64,000 nt of DNA. Source: Heterocephalus glaber. Its lineage: Eukaryota > Chordata > Mammalia > Rodentia > Bathyergidae. The position numbers were made by a program, and so were the translations under genes. Below the pieces are notes generated by a model that saw nothing but the letters and a program-made list of their open reading frames with translations, was not told the origin of the DNA and did no database searches. Shown here one piece after another: positions 44,685 through 56,205 of this stretch. Numbering within the stretch: position 1 is the stretch's first letter; each line of letters begins with the position of its first letter. The DNA lies in the NCBI RefSeq assembly GCF_000247695.1, contig NW_004624882.1, positions 3,042,968-3,106,967 of the forward strand. The letters are read 5' to 3'.

Positions 44685-44830
44685 GAACTTGATCTTTGGC
44701 AGAAGACAGGCTAGGTAAGAATTGTGGTTAGGCCTCTGACCCATGGTGCCCGACCTTAGCCAATGTACTTGACCCTTCTGTGCACTTACCATAATGCCTG
44801 GAAAATGGGAAAACATCAGTAAGGGGTGCC
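44685..44830 (+). mobile_element. Degenerate MIR SINE
   Basis: Blocks GAAGACAGGCTAGGTAAGAA, GCCAATGTACTTGACCCTTC and CCATAATGCCTGGAAAATGG. Confidence 0.45.
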
Positions 44831-45739
44831 ACTAATGTTATTCAGCATGTGTTTTTACCCTTAAATGTAATGATGTTCAGTATGTCAATTTTAGTAATTT
44901 CTGTAGGAAGAGAGAAATTTCAAGGAAACAAAGAAAATGGCTCACCAGCCAAAATGTTGGAAATATCTCTTTCACATATTTGATACATAAGTTTTCTTCT
45001 ATTGTTCTTAGACAGAAAAATCTTATATGGCTGCACACTTTAGTAACATAACTTTTATCTTACCTCTTGCAGAAAATGTTAGAATACCATTTTCATATGG
45101 TGTGAAATCCTACAGGGGAAAGAAACCATGTAGGGCTTCAGTGCCAGCACTGTCAGCAGTTCCAGCTGCATTGTCATTCCTGGTCCCCATTGCAACTGCA
45201 GTTTCTGCTAATGGCCCTTCTAACACAGAGTCCCACATGGGTTGTCGACTGGTATCTTCTTCATGACTCCCTTAAAATATATAAAATTTAGTAATAGCAG
45301 TTAAGAATTATTTCCAAGCCTCTTTTTGAAAAATCACATTATGAATAGTATGTCAGCTTGGAGTTTTGATGAAATCTGAAACTGATGTAATTCTGAGGAA
45401 TGAAATAAACCAGAGCTAAGGCCAGAAATTAATTTAGTTCTACTCATTTTATTATATGGAATTTTCACTTGAAATTATACAATGTATGTTTAGGAATTCT
45501 GTGAGGTGGGTACAAGTGTACTCAAATTGTGGATGGCATTTTTCCTAGAATAATGCTAAGGTAGGTTCAGAATCACAAATTTTCCATTTTAAAATCTTGC
45601 TTGATGTTACATCTTCATCTTTTTTGTTCTTAGCACAATGATATTTATCTTCTAAGTATTTTGGTAGATTCCATAAATCTCCACAATTCTTAATTCATCA
45701 GAATGAAGTATTTGTTGAATATTTGTAATATACAAAGCC

Positions 45740-46110
45740 TAGGACACATATAAATATGCAGCATTATATCCATACAATGGAATATTACGCATACAATGAA
45801 GTATCCATACATGCTCTAACATGGAAGAATCTGGAACACATTACATTAAATAAAAGAAGCCAGAAATAAAAGACCAAACATTTTATTGTTCTATTTAGAG
45901 GAAATGCTCATAGTAAATCCGCAGACATAAAAAGTAGACAGTGTCCTCAGGGACTGAGGAAGGGGGAAATAGGGAATGACTGCTAACAGGCATGGGATTT
46001 CTTTACAGGGTGATGGAAATGTTCTGGAATTACAAGTGATGTTCAAACAACCTAGAGAAGCTGTTCAATTTTACAATTTACAGAAGTGGAATTTATGATT
46101 TGTTAATTAC
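45740..46110 (+). mobile_element. Old L1 (L1M-type) 3' fragment
   Basis: Contains CATACAATGGAATATTACGC, AAAGAAGCCAGAAATAAAAG and GGGATTTCTTTACAGGGTGA. Followed by a short (GTAT)n repeat at 46128-46148. Confidence 0.78.
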
Positions 46111-46289
46111 GTATCAATTTTTAAAGATATGTATGTATGTATGTATATGTTTCAACCCCCAACAACCTTGAAACCTTTATACATTATGTATTTACAAAAG
46201 GCTAAATACAATGCAAAGGTACAGAATAATAGCATAAGAATTATCTATCCCATTGTGATAAAGCTGATGATGACAACTATGCTAATGAT

Positions 46290-46375
46290 GAAGCTGACAT
46301 TTATTAAGTGCCAGACACTGTTCTAAGCATTTTACATGTTTAAATATTTATTAATCACTATTATAGGCATATCCT
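46290..46375 (+). mobile_element. MIR SINE 5' fragment
   Basis: TTATTAAGTGCCAGACACTG and TTCTAAGCATTTTACATGTT. Confidence 0.7.
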
Positions 46376-46989
46376 GGGCTCATGGACTACATCCGTGATT
46401 AAAATACACAAAAATTCCTGCTCACAACCTCACAGAAAACAACCGAGAACAACAGATTGGACAAATCGGTATGTTAGAATGTGAGGACTATGGAAAAGGA
46501 AAAAGTAGAGTTAGTCGTGGAGGATTTCAAGTACGTGTGTTTCTAAGGGGTGCTCAGTTTTCCACAAACACTTGCAGAGGAGAGGAGTAGAAAGGCACCA
46601 TTGTGGAAAGGACTGACTGTGTTGGTGAAGTGGCCGGAAGGCAGTGCTGCTGGCATGATGTGAAACGGGGGGCTGAGGAGATGAAATCCGAAAGGTGACA
46701 CCTTCTAGTGCTTCTGTGGCCTTTGCAATTAAATGTAGACTGCCTTGCCTACAGTAATTATAATTTACCGTGAACCAGAGGCTTGGGGAAGGGGCAGGAT
46801 GATGGCTGGGGTTGGGGAATGTGAAATATTTGTATAGACATGAAATCTGATCCACCATGGGGCTAAGTCATTGGCGGGAACAGAAATGGGAAACTGCAGA
46901 GCACGTTCAGTTGTACGGGACAGCAGCTGTGCAGGAGTAAAGGCCTCAGGTAGAAAGGTGGTGCAGATGGCTGAGACACTGAGACAGAC

Positions 46990-47021
46990 CTGGAGTGTTG
47001 TGTCGTGTTGTGTCGTGTCGG
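46990..47021. repeat. Short TGTCG/TGTTG repeat
   Basis: Five units of GTGT(C/T)GT type with CpG in several units. Confidence 0.7.
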
Positions 47022-47179
47022 GGCCATGGTGAAGCACTGAGCACTTGTTGTCCTCACCCTTGTTTCCCTGGGTTTCTCCAGAGAGTTCACCAGGATGCTG
47101 AGACTCCTGCCAAGAAGGGGGAAGTTGAGATAAAGTGATCAGATGATCTGGCCATCTTCACAGGACAACAGGGGTCAGA

Positions 47180-47271
47180 AGGCCGGGGATTTGGTGCAGT
47201 GGTTCCCGTTCCTGCCTTACAAGCGCGAGGTCCCAGGTTCAATCCCCCGTACTAAAAAAATAAACAAACAA
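47180..47271 (+). mobile_element. tRNA-derived SINE (GGTACC family)
   Basis: GGCCGGGGATTTGGTGCAGT, then a B box CAGGTTCAATCCC and an A-rich tail. The 13-nt target-site copy AACAGGGGTCAGA lies at 47167-47179 and 47272-47284. The A box is mutated. Confidence 0.9.
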
Positions 47272-47559
47272 AACAGGGGTCAGAGTTAGAAGCCAGGACT
47301 TGGGCTACCGCCCTGACCTCCGCCCTCTTGGTCCATGTGCTAGCAAATGAGTGACAAACCTCTCAGGACCCTGAATCAGACGGGGACAAATGGACATAGG
47401 TGAATTTTAAAAGTGAAGAATGCAGACAACGTCTTTCCCATAAAGGATAGGGTTGCATTTTCAAAAGTATTGCCAGAGCTTACTCTCAAAAAGGCTCTAC
47501 AATATTAGTTCTTATTTAGTAGGAACTAAAAACTATGTAACGAATGGTCTACAATAAAG

Positions 47560-47850
47560 GATTTTGATGACTTTATTGATATATTATTATTCATGTACCA
47601 TAAAGTTTGCCTATTTAAAATGCAAGCGTGAGTGCTTTTTAGTATATTTCAGTATCTTTACAGAGTCTGTAACCACTGCTGTAATATAATTCCAGAACAT
47701 TTTTATCTCCTGAAAGAGAATCTCATACTCATTAGTAGTCACTCCTCATTTCTCCTTCCTCCAACCCTATACAACCACAAATCTACTTTCTATCTCTATG
47801 GATTTGCCTGTTCTGAATATTTCATATCAGTTGAGTCATACAATATGTGA
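47560..47850 (-). mobile_element. Old L1 (L1M-type) fragment, antisense
   Basis: Plus-strand blocks CAACCCTATACAACCACAAA, TCTACTTTCTATCTCTATGG and ATTTGCCTGTTCTGAATATT match the same region of old L1 as in 22995-23440. Confidence 0.75.
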
Positions 47851-47864
47851 TGTGAAAACAGATT

Positions 47865-48060
47865 TCTGAGAACCTCCATAGCTCTGGCCGTTTGGGGTCA
47901 GATAACTCTGCATTGTGCAAAGTTGAACAGCATTCCTGGGCTCTACCCTCTAGATACCAGTAGCACACTCCCATTGTAGCAAATCAAAAGTGTCTCCGGA
48001 CACAGCACTTGTTCACTGGGGGAAGTAGAGGCAAAAGAACCATGCAGTTGAGAACCACAA
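47865..48060 (+). mobile_element. Ancient hAT-Charlie-type DNA transposon
   Basis: CATTCCTGGGCTCTACCCTC, TAGATACCAGTAGCACACTC, AAAAGTGTCTCCGGACACAG, CAGTTGAGAACCAC. Confidence 0.72.
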
Positions 48061-48190
48061 GTCTAAAAACTGAGTTGGAGCAGGAGTGTGTGAGATGGGG
48101 TAAGTGCCTAGGCCCAGCATGCTCTTGCACAGACGTCACTGTTTCAGGGGTCCTGAAGCTCTGAACTCTTGACCTGAGTTCCTCAATTCT

Positions 48191-48303
48191 TTGTTTTTTG
48201 AGACAGTCTCACTATGTAGCCCAGGCTGGCCTTGAACTCTCGGCAATCCTCCTGCCTCAGCCTCCCAAGTGCTAGGATGATAGGCATGCACCACCATGCC
48301 CAG
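48191..48303 (-). mobile_element. B1 SINE, antisense, with target-site duplication
   Basis: Complement of B1: TTGAGACAGTCTCACTATGT, GCCCAGGCTGGCCTTGAACT, CTGCCTCAGCCTCCCAAGTG. Target-site copies of CCTGAGTTCCT(C/A)AATTCT lie at 48173-48190 and 48304-48321, with one mismatch. Confidence 0.92.
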
Positions 48304-49539
48304 CCTGAGTTCCTAAATTCTATGATACCTTTTGGAAAATAGTAAAGAGATGACTAGAGAAAGGAAACACAGTGGCTATTTAAATGAAGTTATTGTTCAA
48401 AAGATATTTGGTGGGGAAAATCATCCACTTTTAGTGTATTTAAAACGCAGTAATCATTTTGAAAATAAAGTTAAGTGGCACATACCAGTGATTTTTGCCT
48501 TCATTCTGAAAGGACTGGAACCATGGTGTCAATAATCCAAAGAGTGTCCAGGTTTGGCTTTGGACTGTTTTATGCTACAACTATGAGAATGTATTAAAGA
48601 TTCTCAAGGAGCTTTACTTAAGTCATCTTTAAAATTATTCCACAGTGGACAAACACTCCTTCAGCAGCAAAAGGAAGCATGAGATTTGATCTATACCGTG
48701 GCTAATGAGAACAACGTGATCATACCCTGCTAATCTAAGGTAGTCCCAGGAATGGAGGAGAGGAGAGGAAGCACATGGGCCTGAGAACAACCAAAGTTTC
48801 AGAAAGTCCGCGCCCAAGCGTGATGTCGTTTCTGTTCAGAAGAGCAACAGTGCAGAAGGGGCCCATCCTCGCTGGTACACCATTTAGAAACAAATATGCT
48901 GCAGACAAGAGTGTCAGTGGACCCCTCTAGCTCTTAGGGTCTGCTCTGATCAGAATGGAAACCAGAAAAGTATTGAGCTAATAACTGGCATGTTTCTTGC
49001 TCTCAATTTTTCAAAGCTGTTTCCTCCAACTGCCTTAGTCTGTGCGACCCTGACCGGCTAGGACTCTCTCCTGTTAGACGGAAGTCCTGACTGACTGGGA
49101 TTACGCCTACACAGACAACGCCATTACGTAGTGGCTTCTCTGTAAAGGCAAAATGTATATCTTCATTTTTATTTCTTGTGGACTTTAGCAGTTACAGGAT
49201 GTTGCTTTTAGCTTTTGTGAGCATCAAGAATATTACTGAATTCTTAAACTGGGGTGACTTAAATTCATTTAGAAAAACACGTTTTAATGATGTTTTCAGG
49301 ATTTTAAATGTACCTATTTATAAGATTTCCCCTTTACCTATTCTCCCACTCTGATATTTAGGATGTGAAACAGAGGATGGCCTCATAAATCAGCTGTAAA
49401 ATTGGGTGAGAGCAAAACATTTGGAATAACATCTAGTTGGAAAGGCTTGTTCTCCACTGAGCTACATCTGCATTCACAATAGTCATTTTCCTAAAAGCAT
49501 CCATAAGAATCACATGAGCCAGTAGACCTCAAGTGGGAA

Positions 49540-49735
49540 TGAACATACCCTTCAGTGGACATTTTATAATGCCTGGGAGCATTTTTGTTTGTCATAATTG
49601 GGGAATGAGGATGCTACTGACATTTAGTTGGGTTGCATTCAGAAATGCTATTAGACCTCCAGCAATGCACTGGACAGGCCCACATATAAAAAATGGTCTA
49701 ACTTCAAATATCAATAGCACTGATGTTGAGAACTA
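49540..49735 (-). mobile_element. Ancient hAT-Charlie-type DNA transposon, antisense
   Basis: GGATGCTACTGACATTTAGT, AGCAATGCACTGGACAGGCC, CACTGATGTTGAGAACTA. Confidence 0.65.
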
Positions 49736-50089
49736 TGAGGTAATAAATTTGTGTGTTTTAATCCAGTAAATTTGTGGTCATTTGTTTTAGCAGCAATAGG
49801 AAGAGAGTACACTTTATCTTCCCGATTTTTTGAAGAACGGAAAGGAAGGTAAAAACAAAGAGGAACTTAACCCTTACAGTTTTTACCAAGCTATTATATC
49901 TCTAGAGAGTTGTATGCTGAGGCTTCTGGTACCAGGACAACACTCCAAAACACACTGCTTTATACAATACACGTGAACATACTAGGAGGAAAAGAAGCAA
50001 CACATATGATTGAACTAATATCTATGAATCTACGACGGTACCACCGGCATTACTAACATTTCCCTAGCAGATGGAGTCTGTACTTTGCT

Positions 50090-50245
50090 CACTCCCATGG
50101 TTTGGGGCAACACTTTTGGAGCACTGCGGTTATCAAATCCATACATGTATCTCCCTCCAGGGATAGGACCCAGAAATTTGTGTCTTTTAACAGGATTCCC
50201 TCTGATTCTGATGAATGCTAAACCTAAGAATTACTAGGGACTCAC
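50090..50245 (+). mobile_element. Degenerate MER5A-like fragment
   Basis: Recognisable blocks are GGATAGGACCCAGAAATTTG, GTCTTTTAACAGGATTCCCT and TGATTCTGATGAATGCTAA, as in the 3' half of MER5A. Confidence 0.5.
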
Positions 50246-50484
50246 AGTTCCTGGAACTTGTTAGAAAGCACGTGACTAGCCCAAAGGTCTTGTTAAAAGG
50301 CAGGTTTTCATTCTGAGAAAGAGCCAGATTTTGGACTAGAGATATGGTAGCTAGGTAAAAACTGTAAGGACTGAATCCCTCTTTTTTCCCCACCTTCTTT
50401 TTCTTCTTCAAAAATTGGGAAGATAAAATATACTGGCTTCTGATTCCTGCTAAAACAACAACATTTAGTTGCTTAAAATAATAC

Positions 50485-50835
50485 ATATTTATTAACTTTT
50501 AATTCTGAAGGTAAGAAGTCTGAAATGTTGTCTTACTGAGCTAGAATTATGGTGTCTGGAGGCTAAAGGAGGACCATTTTCTTGACTTTTCCCACTTCTA
50601 GAAGCTGCCAGCCTACATTGGTTCATGATACCCTTTCTCCATCTTCAAGCCCATAGCCAGCCAGTTGAGTCTTTCTCATACCATGTCACCGACAGTCACT
50701 GTTCCACATTTATGCAGCAATTTTAATTCCATCTGCAGCTTTAATTCCCTCTTGTCATAAAGCATAACATATTTAAAAGTTCAGGGACTGAGATGTGGAC
50801 ATGTTGGAGGGCTATTATTCTGCCTCCCATAAAGA
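50485..50835 (+). mobile_element. Old interspersed repeat, probably LTR-type
   Basis: The order of blocks (TCTGAAGGTAAGAAGTCTGA, AGCTTCTAGAAGCTGCC-like, CAGCCAGTTGAGTCTTTCTC, GCAGCTTTAATTCCCTCTTG, GAGATGTGGACATGTTGGAG) matches a common old mammalian repeat also seen at 57150-57580. I believe it is MaLR/LTR-like but cannot name it. Confidence 0.45.
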
Positions 50836-51139
50836 CCATTTTTCTTTTCTTTCTCACCAAAATTTTGTGTCATAGAGAAAAACTTTAGTGGGTAATTGAA
50901 CCAAAGCTAATATCCTGCCATTCCGAAGTCTTCCTATAAAATCCTCTGAAATTGGTCATGTGACATTGACCTCTCAGCTGGAGTGTGAGCATTAGCCTAC
51001 AGCAGACGCCATTTTCGATTCATTCTTTCCATGCCTCTCCAGTGCCTAGAAGGCAATATAGTGCCTAGTGGGTGCTTGGCAAGCATTCTTGCATCAGCAC
51101 AGTCCTGCCAGGTGTATGGGCACCAGATCAATAGATCAG

Positions 51140-52265
51140 CTGAGAATCCTGACTTTACTATGTGTGAAACTGAGGGGTTGCTGCTAAATCTTTCCAACTT
51201 GTTTTTTGTATATCCTTTTATTGGTACATTTTAGGTGTACAATACAATGACATTCATCACTGGAGATATGTAACTTTACATACTCTCTTGGTTCTTATTT
51301 TCCCCCTTCCCCTGCCCTCCCTCAATCCCTCCATTCCTCCCTATTTGCAAAGACTTTGTTTCCATTTTTTCATTTTCTCATATTAATTCCATGCCCTTCT
51401 TTCCTTTTCCCTACCCCTCCCACTTCCCCCTCCCCTTTGCCCCTTTTCTTCCTATTTCACATTATCTATTATACCTTTTAGTCCTCATTTACACTTTCAG
51501 TTTCTCACACTAGAGAAACTATTTGGTATTTACATGTGTGTCCTATTTATTTCACTTAAGAGTATGGCCTCAAAATGCATCCATTTAGCTATAAATGTCT
51601 CTAATTTCTCATTTTTTATGGCTGAGTAGTACTCCATTTTATAAAAAAAAAAACACATTTTCTTGATCCAGTCTCCAGTTGATGGGCATTTGGGCTGTTT
51701 CCAAGTTTTAGCTATCACAAACTGTGCTGCTATGAACATGGGTGCACATATATCACTGTGGTATGATGCTTTTAGTTCTTTGGGGAAGATACCCAGCAAG
51801 GGAATAGCTGGGTCAAATGGGACTTCCAGTCCTAGTTCTTTGAGGTATCTCCATACTGATTTCCACAGTGGTTGCACCAGTCTACACTCCCACCAGCAGT
51901 GGAGCAGTGTTCCTCTTTCCCCACAGCCCCGCCAGCATTTGTAGTTAGTTGATTTCACGATAGCAGCCATTCTTTCTGGAGTGAGGTAGAATCTCAGTGT
52001 CGTTTTCATTTGCATCTCTCGAATGACCAGTGATGTTGAACATTTTTTTCATATGTTTATTTGCCATTTCTACTTCTTTGCCTGAGAAATGTCTGCTCAT
52101 TTCAGATGCCCATTTTTGGATTGGGTCTTTAAATTTGGGAGGTCTGATTTTTTTAAGTTCTTTATAGATTCTATAAATCTTTCCAACTCTTATTTACCAC
52201 ATCAGTAAAATAGGGATAATAATATGTTTCCCTTGGAATTGTTTTGGGGATCAAATGAGATAACA

Positions 52266-52270
<5 letters not shown>
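51140..52270 (+). mobile_element. MIR SINE interrupted by L1
   Basis: The 5' piece (about 51140-51184) and the 3' piece from about 52189 (CACATCAGTAAAATAGGGAT, GATCAAATGAGATAACATGA) read as one MIR once the L1 and one target-site copy are set aside. Confidence 0.6.
51200..52173 (-). mobile_element. 5'-truncated L1, about 974 bp, with target-site duplication
   Basis: A 15-nt repeat TAAATCTTTCCAACT flanks it at 51185-51199 and 52174-52188. On the minus strand it holds the last part of ORF2 (52015-51530, 161 codons open), including [20 protein letters not shown], then [20 protein letters not shown], then ..[13 protein letters not shown], all landmarks of the L1 ORF2 C-terminal domain. After the ORF2 stop come a purine-rich 3' UTR and the 3' end. 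It interrupts a MIR. No reverse transcriptase or endonuclease domain remains, so it cannot move by itself. Confidence 0.92.
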
Positions 52271-52300
<30 letters not shown>

Positions 52301-52302
52301 AC
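52268..52302. repeat. (AT)n microsatellite
   Basis: Uninterrupted AT run, then GTATAC. Sits at the end of the interrupted MIR. Confidence 0.93.
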
Positions 52303-52470
52303 ATTTACAATTTTTCACTTTGTGATGGATGGAAGTGAACTCATGCAACCAACCTAAGTTTTGCTTTTAGCACAATATTCATAAATTATATGAGATATTC
52401 AATATTTTATTATACAATATGTTCTGTACTACATGATTTTGCCCAATGGTAGGCTAATGTTTTGAGCATG

Positions 52471-52473
52471 GTT

Positions 52474-52510
<37 letters not shown>

Positions 52511-52590
52511 AGTTTTGGTACCAGAGATCAAACTTGGGACTTTGCACTTGTGAGGCAGGCGGCGGCACCACTGAGCTAAATTCCCGGCCC
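52471..52590 (-). mobile_element. tRNA-derived SINE (GGTACC family) with (TTG)n tail
   Basis: Reverse orientation: tail turned into a (TTG)n microsatellite (about 52476-52511), then TTTTGGTACCAGAGATCAAA, CACCACTGAGCTAAATTCCC and GGCCC. The target-site copy TTGAGCATG lies at 52462-52470 and 52591-52599. Confidence 0.9.
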
Positions 52591-52854
52591 TTGAGCATGT
52601 TTAAGGTAGGGTAATGAGATATGATGTTGGGTAGATTAGCTGTAGTAAATGTTTTGACTTATGGTACTTTCAGCTTATGGTAGGTTTATTAGGACATAAC
52701 CCCATTGTAAGGTGAGGAACCTCCATATATAATTTGCATGAAACATGAAATCGTAACATGGTAGACTATGACTTTATAATCATTTTTTGAGGAAAAACTG
52801 TACAAGAGAAGAACAGGTAGGTACTATTGGATCTCTTTACAAAATGCTTCTTTT

Positions 52855-53285
52855 TTTCAAAACATTAATGCATATTACTTATACAGATTAATGAATTTCA
52901 TTTTGGCATATTCACACATGCATACATCATATTTTGATCATTTTCACCCCTATACTCTCTTTCCTTCACTTCCTCCCTTGTTCTCTTCCACTTCTCTAAT
53001 AGTCCTCCTTCTCCTCTCTCTCTCTTTCTCTCTCTATTCTACATATGAGAGAATACATTCAATATTTGTCTTTCTGAGTCTGTCTTATTTCACTCAATGT
53101 GATGATCTCCATACAAGATGCTTTTTGAAGGGCTACCTTCAAGTACAGAAGTCTTATATGATACCTAATTACATTACATTTATCTTGGGGAATTGGTACA
53201 GAGACATATGGCATCTGAATCATTTTTACGTCCTTTTCCCCTCCCCACCCTCTCATCTCCCCATCCCCAGATTTCCTTCATGTCA
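52855..53285 (-). mobile_element. L1 3' end fragments, antisense
   Basis: A pyrimidine-rich 3' UTR complement (CTTCACTTCCTCCCTTGTTC) is followed by TCTTATTTCACTCAATGTGA, then a second similar pyrimidine block near 53230. It may be two pieces. The 138-codon plus-strand frame at 52891-53307 is a by-product of the pyrimidine bias. Confidence 0.6.
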
Positions 53286-53289
53286 ATTT

Positions 53290-54360
53290 TTACTATTTTT
53301 TTTATAACTTGAGGAGCTTTAAAAAATGTTGATGGCCAGATGCAATCTCCAAAAAATTTGTCACAGTTGAATATAACATGCAGCTAGAGCTGACATCCAT
53401 GAAATAAACTTATTCTACTTTAGGAATTAATTGTTACATTATTCATTAGACTTTTACTTTTTATGAATAGTTGCTTATCAACTTTGCACAGTTGATGATT
53501 TTTTTCATATGTGAATTTTGCCGTGGGTAGAATTAAGAACACTCAAAACATTGTCATTTATGATTATAAAAGTACTATCACCCACACGGAGTTTTATCAC
53601 AATGGCAGATCCACAGTGAGTGCTCAGAAAATGTTTACTGATGATGGACAAGAACATGTTTTCCATGATCTCTTGGTTTATTCACAAGAGATTCATTTCA
53701 TGCTGGGTTTCTCACGGAGTCCACATGAGGCTGCTAGCATGTTGATTCAATGAATTGGTACATTTTGTGAACCACCCATTGGAGTGGGTTACTTTGGGTG
53801 TAGCTGTTTTGATTTTTCCCTTCCTCTGAGTATATGGTTTTGTTCATTTAATCAAACAAATCCAGTTGTTTTGCCATTTTGGAGACACATTCTTTGTGCA
53901 GCCAAGAATCCTGTTTGTGGTGACCGCACCACAACTAGATTTGAATGTGGAGCAACCCTGCAAACAAGTGCTAATTTGAATCAATTGTTAAGATTGCCAG
54001 CAAGAAACCAACGAGACCTCCGTAATTGGGTTCAGTAAGCAACCCCGAAGGCAAGGGGCTGTGTTTATTCCATTATCATTTCCTTTATCCATCAAAACCC
54101 CAAATTGTCACAAATGAAAAAATAATAACAAACTCAAACTTAAGGCATTGTTGTTCATCTTAATTTTCTATGTGTCCTTTTTTCTCAGTACAAACAGAAT
54201 ACGAGTTTGTAAATGAATCCAAACAATACACATTAGGCAGAATGTCTAAGACCTTGAGAATCCCATCCTCAAATGATAGCCACTATTAACCATTTGAGAA
54301 TATAATCCCAGTCTTTCTGGGAAATCATAATACATATGTTATGTATACTGTCCTGCAAAC
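53290..54360. other. Repeat-poor stretch with two short plus-strand frames
   Basis: Frames of 80 and 84 codons (53511-53753, 53784-54038) show no family I recognise. An L2/MIR-like tail (GAGTGCTCAGAAAATGTTTA) sits inside the first, which argues against coding. Confidence 0.4.
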
Positions 54361-54369
54361 TTTATTGTT

Positions 54370-54540
54370 GAACTTTGTAGGCAGTGGACATATTTACAAG
54401 TTTATATAGAAAGAGCCCCTGCATTTTTCTTCATGGATGCTCAGAATTCCACTGAGTAGATATTATATAGTTTATTTAGCCAGTTTCTCATTGATGGACA
54501 CTTAAATTGTTGGCGTTTCTTTAAACATATAATTAAAGTA
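54370..54540 (-). mobile_element. Old L1 fragment, antisense
   Basis: Contains CAGTTTCTCATTGATGGACA and TTAAATTGTTGGCGTTTC, an antisense piece of L1 ORF2. It is followed by an AT-rich stretch (54540-54620). Confidence 0.6.
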
Positions 54541-54639
54541 CATTATTTTATTATATAATAATATAATTATATTTTAGTATATACAATTATTTATATAAGG
54601 ATTAATATTATATATTGGTAGAGTAGAATACACATGTAG

Positions 54640-55335
54640 AAAAGTGCCTGTTTCATAAGTTTTCAGCTTAATGATTTCTGCAAAGTGAGTACACCTCTCT
54701 CAGATGAAGAACAAACCTGACCAACACCCTGGAGGGGCCCCTTGGACTCCTAGTTACTTCTCCCCAAAGATCATTCCCATTCTGTCTTTTCATGCCATAG
54801 ATTGTTTTGCCTTTTATGGTACCTTGCATTAATGGCATCATATGGTATGTTCTCTTTCATGTCAGGCTTATTTTGTTCAATGTGATATCTGTGTTGGGAT
54901 TCATGTGGGATTCATCTGTACTGTGGTAGGTGGCTGGAGTTTGTTTTTCTTTCTCATTGCCATGCAGTTTTCCATTATGTGGAGAAACCACAATTTATCC
55001 ATTCTACTGTGATGGACGTTTGGGTAGTTTACAGTTTGAGGCTGTTGTGAATAATGTTGCTATGAGCATTCTGGGACACATCTTTTGGTTGAATATGTAT
55101 GACATCTTGTATGAATGTATGATCATCAGAGATAGTGTTGAAACAAATGTCTCTTTAAGTGTATTTTGCACATTTTATAAATATTCCTATAGATTCTTAG
55201 AATTGCTGGGTCAAATGGTATGCACAATTACATTTTCAGTAGGTGCAACAGAACTGCTTCCTAAAAATATCTTTACTTTTAAGCTAGGTCTGTACCCCAA
55301 GCAACCTATTATAGCTGCATCACTTTGCTATTGAC
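54640..55335 (-). mobile_element. Old L1 fragment, antisense
   Basis: Antisense landmarks are CATTCTACTGTGATGGACGT, AATAATGTTGCTATGAGCAT and AATTGCTGGGTCAAATGGTA. The open frame at 54930-55334 on the plus strand lies wholly inside it and is not a gene. Confidence 0.78.
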
Positions 55336-55784
55336 ATTATCTCTGATATAGATGAGGCTGTTGTGTGTTCTGGAATACAAGGGCAGTCTAATGGAAACCA
55401 GAATCTTCTTTCTGGACCTTTTCAGAACTCTCCATTGAGTTAGTGTGTACTGAAAGACAAAACAAGACAAGATGACCGAATGTTCCCAGGGTAGTGTGTA
55501 CTTCTGTGTGTACTGAAAGAGAAAAAAAGACAAAATGACCGAATGTCCCCAGGGTATAGGTATACAGCATGAAAACTGCCATCTTCAACTTGTGAGTAAA
55601 TTGATACTATGCGAATATGCACTAAACAGACCCTATGGCCCTGTGCAGCCTCCACTCCAGCTTGGGGTTACCTCATTTTCTAGGTGGAGAGAAAGGTTTC
55701 TAACCTGGAAATGAATCACATATCTTAGCAAAATATGTTACAGTCAAAACACTCTATCAGTCATTAAGTTATGACCATGCTTCC

Positions 55785-55970
55785 TAATCTTAGAACTATG
55801 GACACTGAAGATAGGATCATTCTTTGTGGTGGGGCTGTCCTTTGCAATGAAGAATGTTTCCCATCATCCCTGGCCACTACCTGCTCGGTGCCTGCTGTTA
55901 CAACTAAAAATGTCTTCAGGAATTGGTTGGGGGACCGAATTGGACCCAGTTGAGGACCACTGGGCTAGTG
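55785..55970 (+). mobile_element. Ancient hAT-Charlie-type DNA transposon
   Basis: GTGGTGGGGCTGTCCTTTGC, CATCATCCCTGGCCACTACC, AACTAAAAATGTCTTCAGGA, AGTTGAGGACCACTGG. Followed directly by a MIR. Confidence 0.75.
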
Positions 55971-55974
55971 TTTA

Positions 55975-56205
55975 CAGAAGGACCCTGGATCTAAACAGAT
56001 GCTGTTGAGATTCTGCATCCACCACTTGTGTGATCCAGGGCAAAGTACCTAAATTGCTATGCCTCAGTTGCCTCATCTGTAACATCCAGATGTTAATAGT
56101 AATACTTATCTTAGTTGGTTGTTGTATAGAGTAGATGAAACATTCTTAATGTGAAGCATTCAGCACAGTCTTTGGCTCAAAATACATATTAAAAGTTGTT
56201 AGCTT
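55975..56205 (+). mobile_element. MIR SINE, nearly full length
   Basis: CCACTTGTGTGATCCAGGGC, TGCCTCAGTTGCCTCATCTG, GTTGTTGTATAGAGTAGATG, AAGCATTCAGCACAGTCTTT. Confidence 0.82.

Noticed and set aside
45027..45266. 79-codon plus-strand frame starting with ATG
   Set aside because: No homology recognised, and an intron-like acceptor (TCTTACCTCTTGCAG) falls inside it; only the splice-like signals were kept as a weak finding.
51663..51944. Plus-strand frame of 93 codons
   Set aside because: Antisense shadow of the L1 ORF2 end on the minus strand.
52891..53307. 138-codon Ser/Phe/Leu/Pro-rich frame
   Set aside because: Pyrimidine-rich complement of L1 3' UTR sequence, not a protein gene.
53511..54038. 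Two successive plus-strand frames (80 and 84 codons) that look like a possible pseudogene
   Set aside because: No family recognised, different frames, and a repeat tail lies inside the first; kept only as an unassigned stretch.
54930..55334. 134-codon plus-strand frame
   Set aside because: Falls entirely within antisense old L1.
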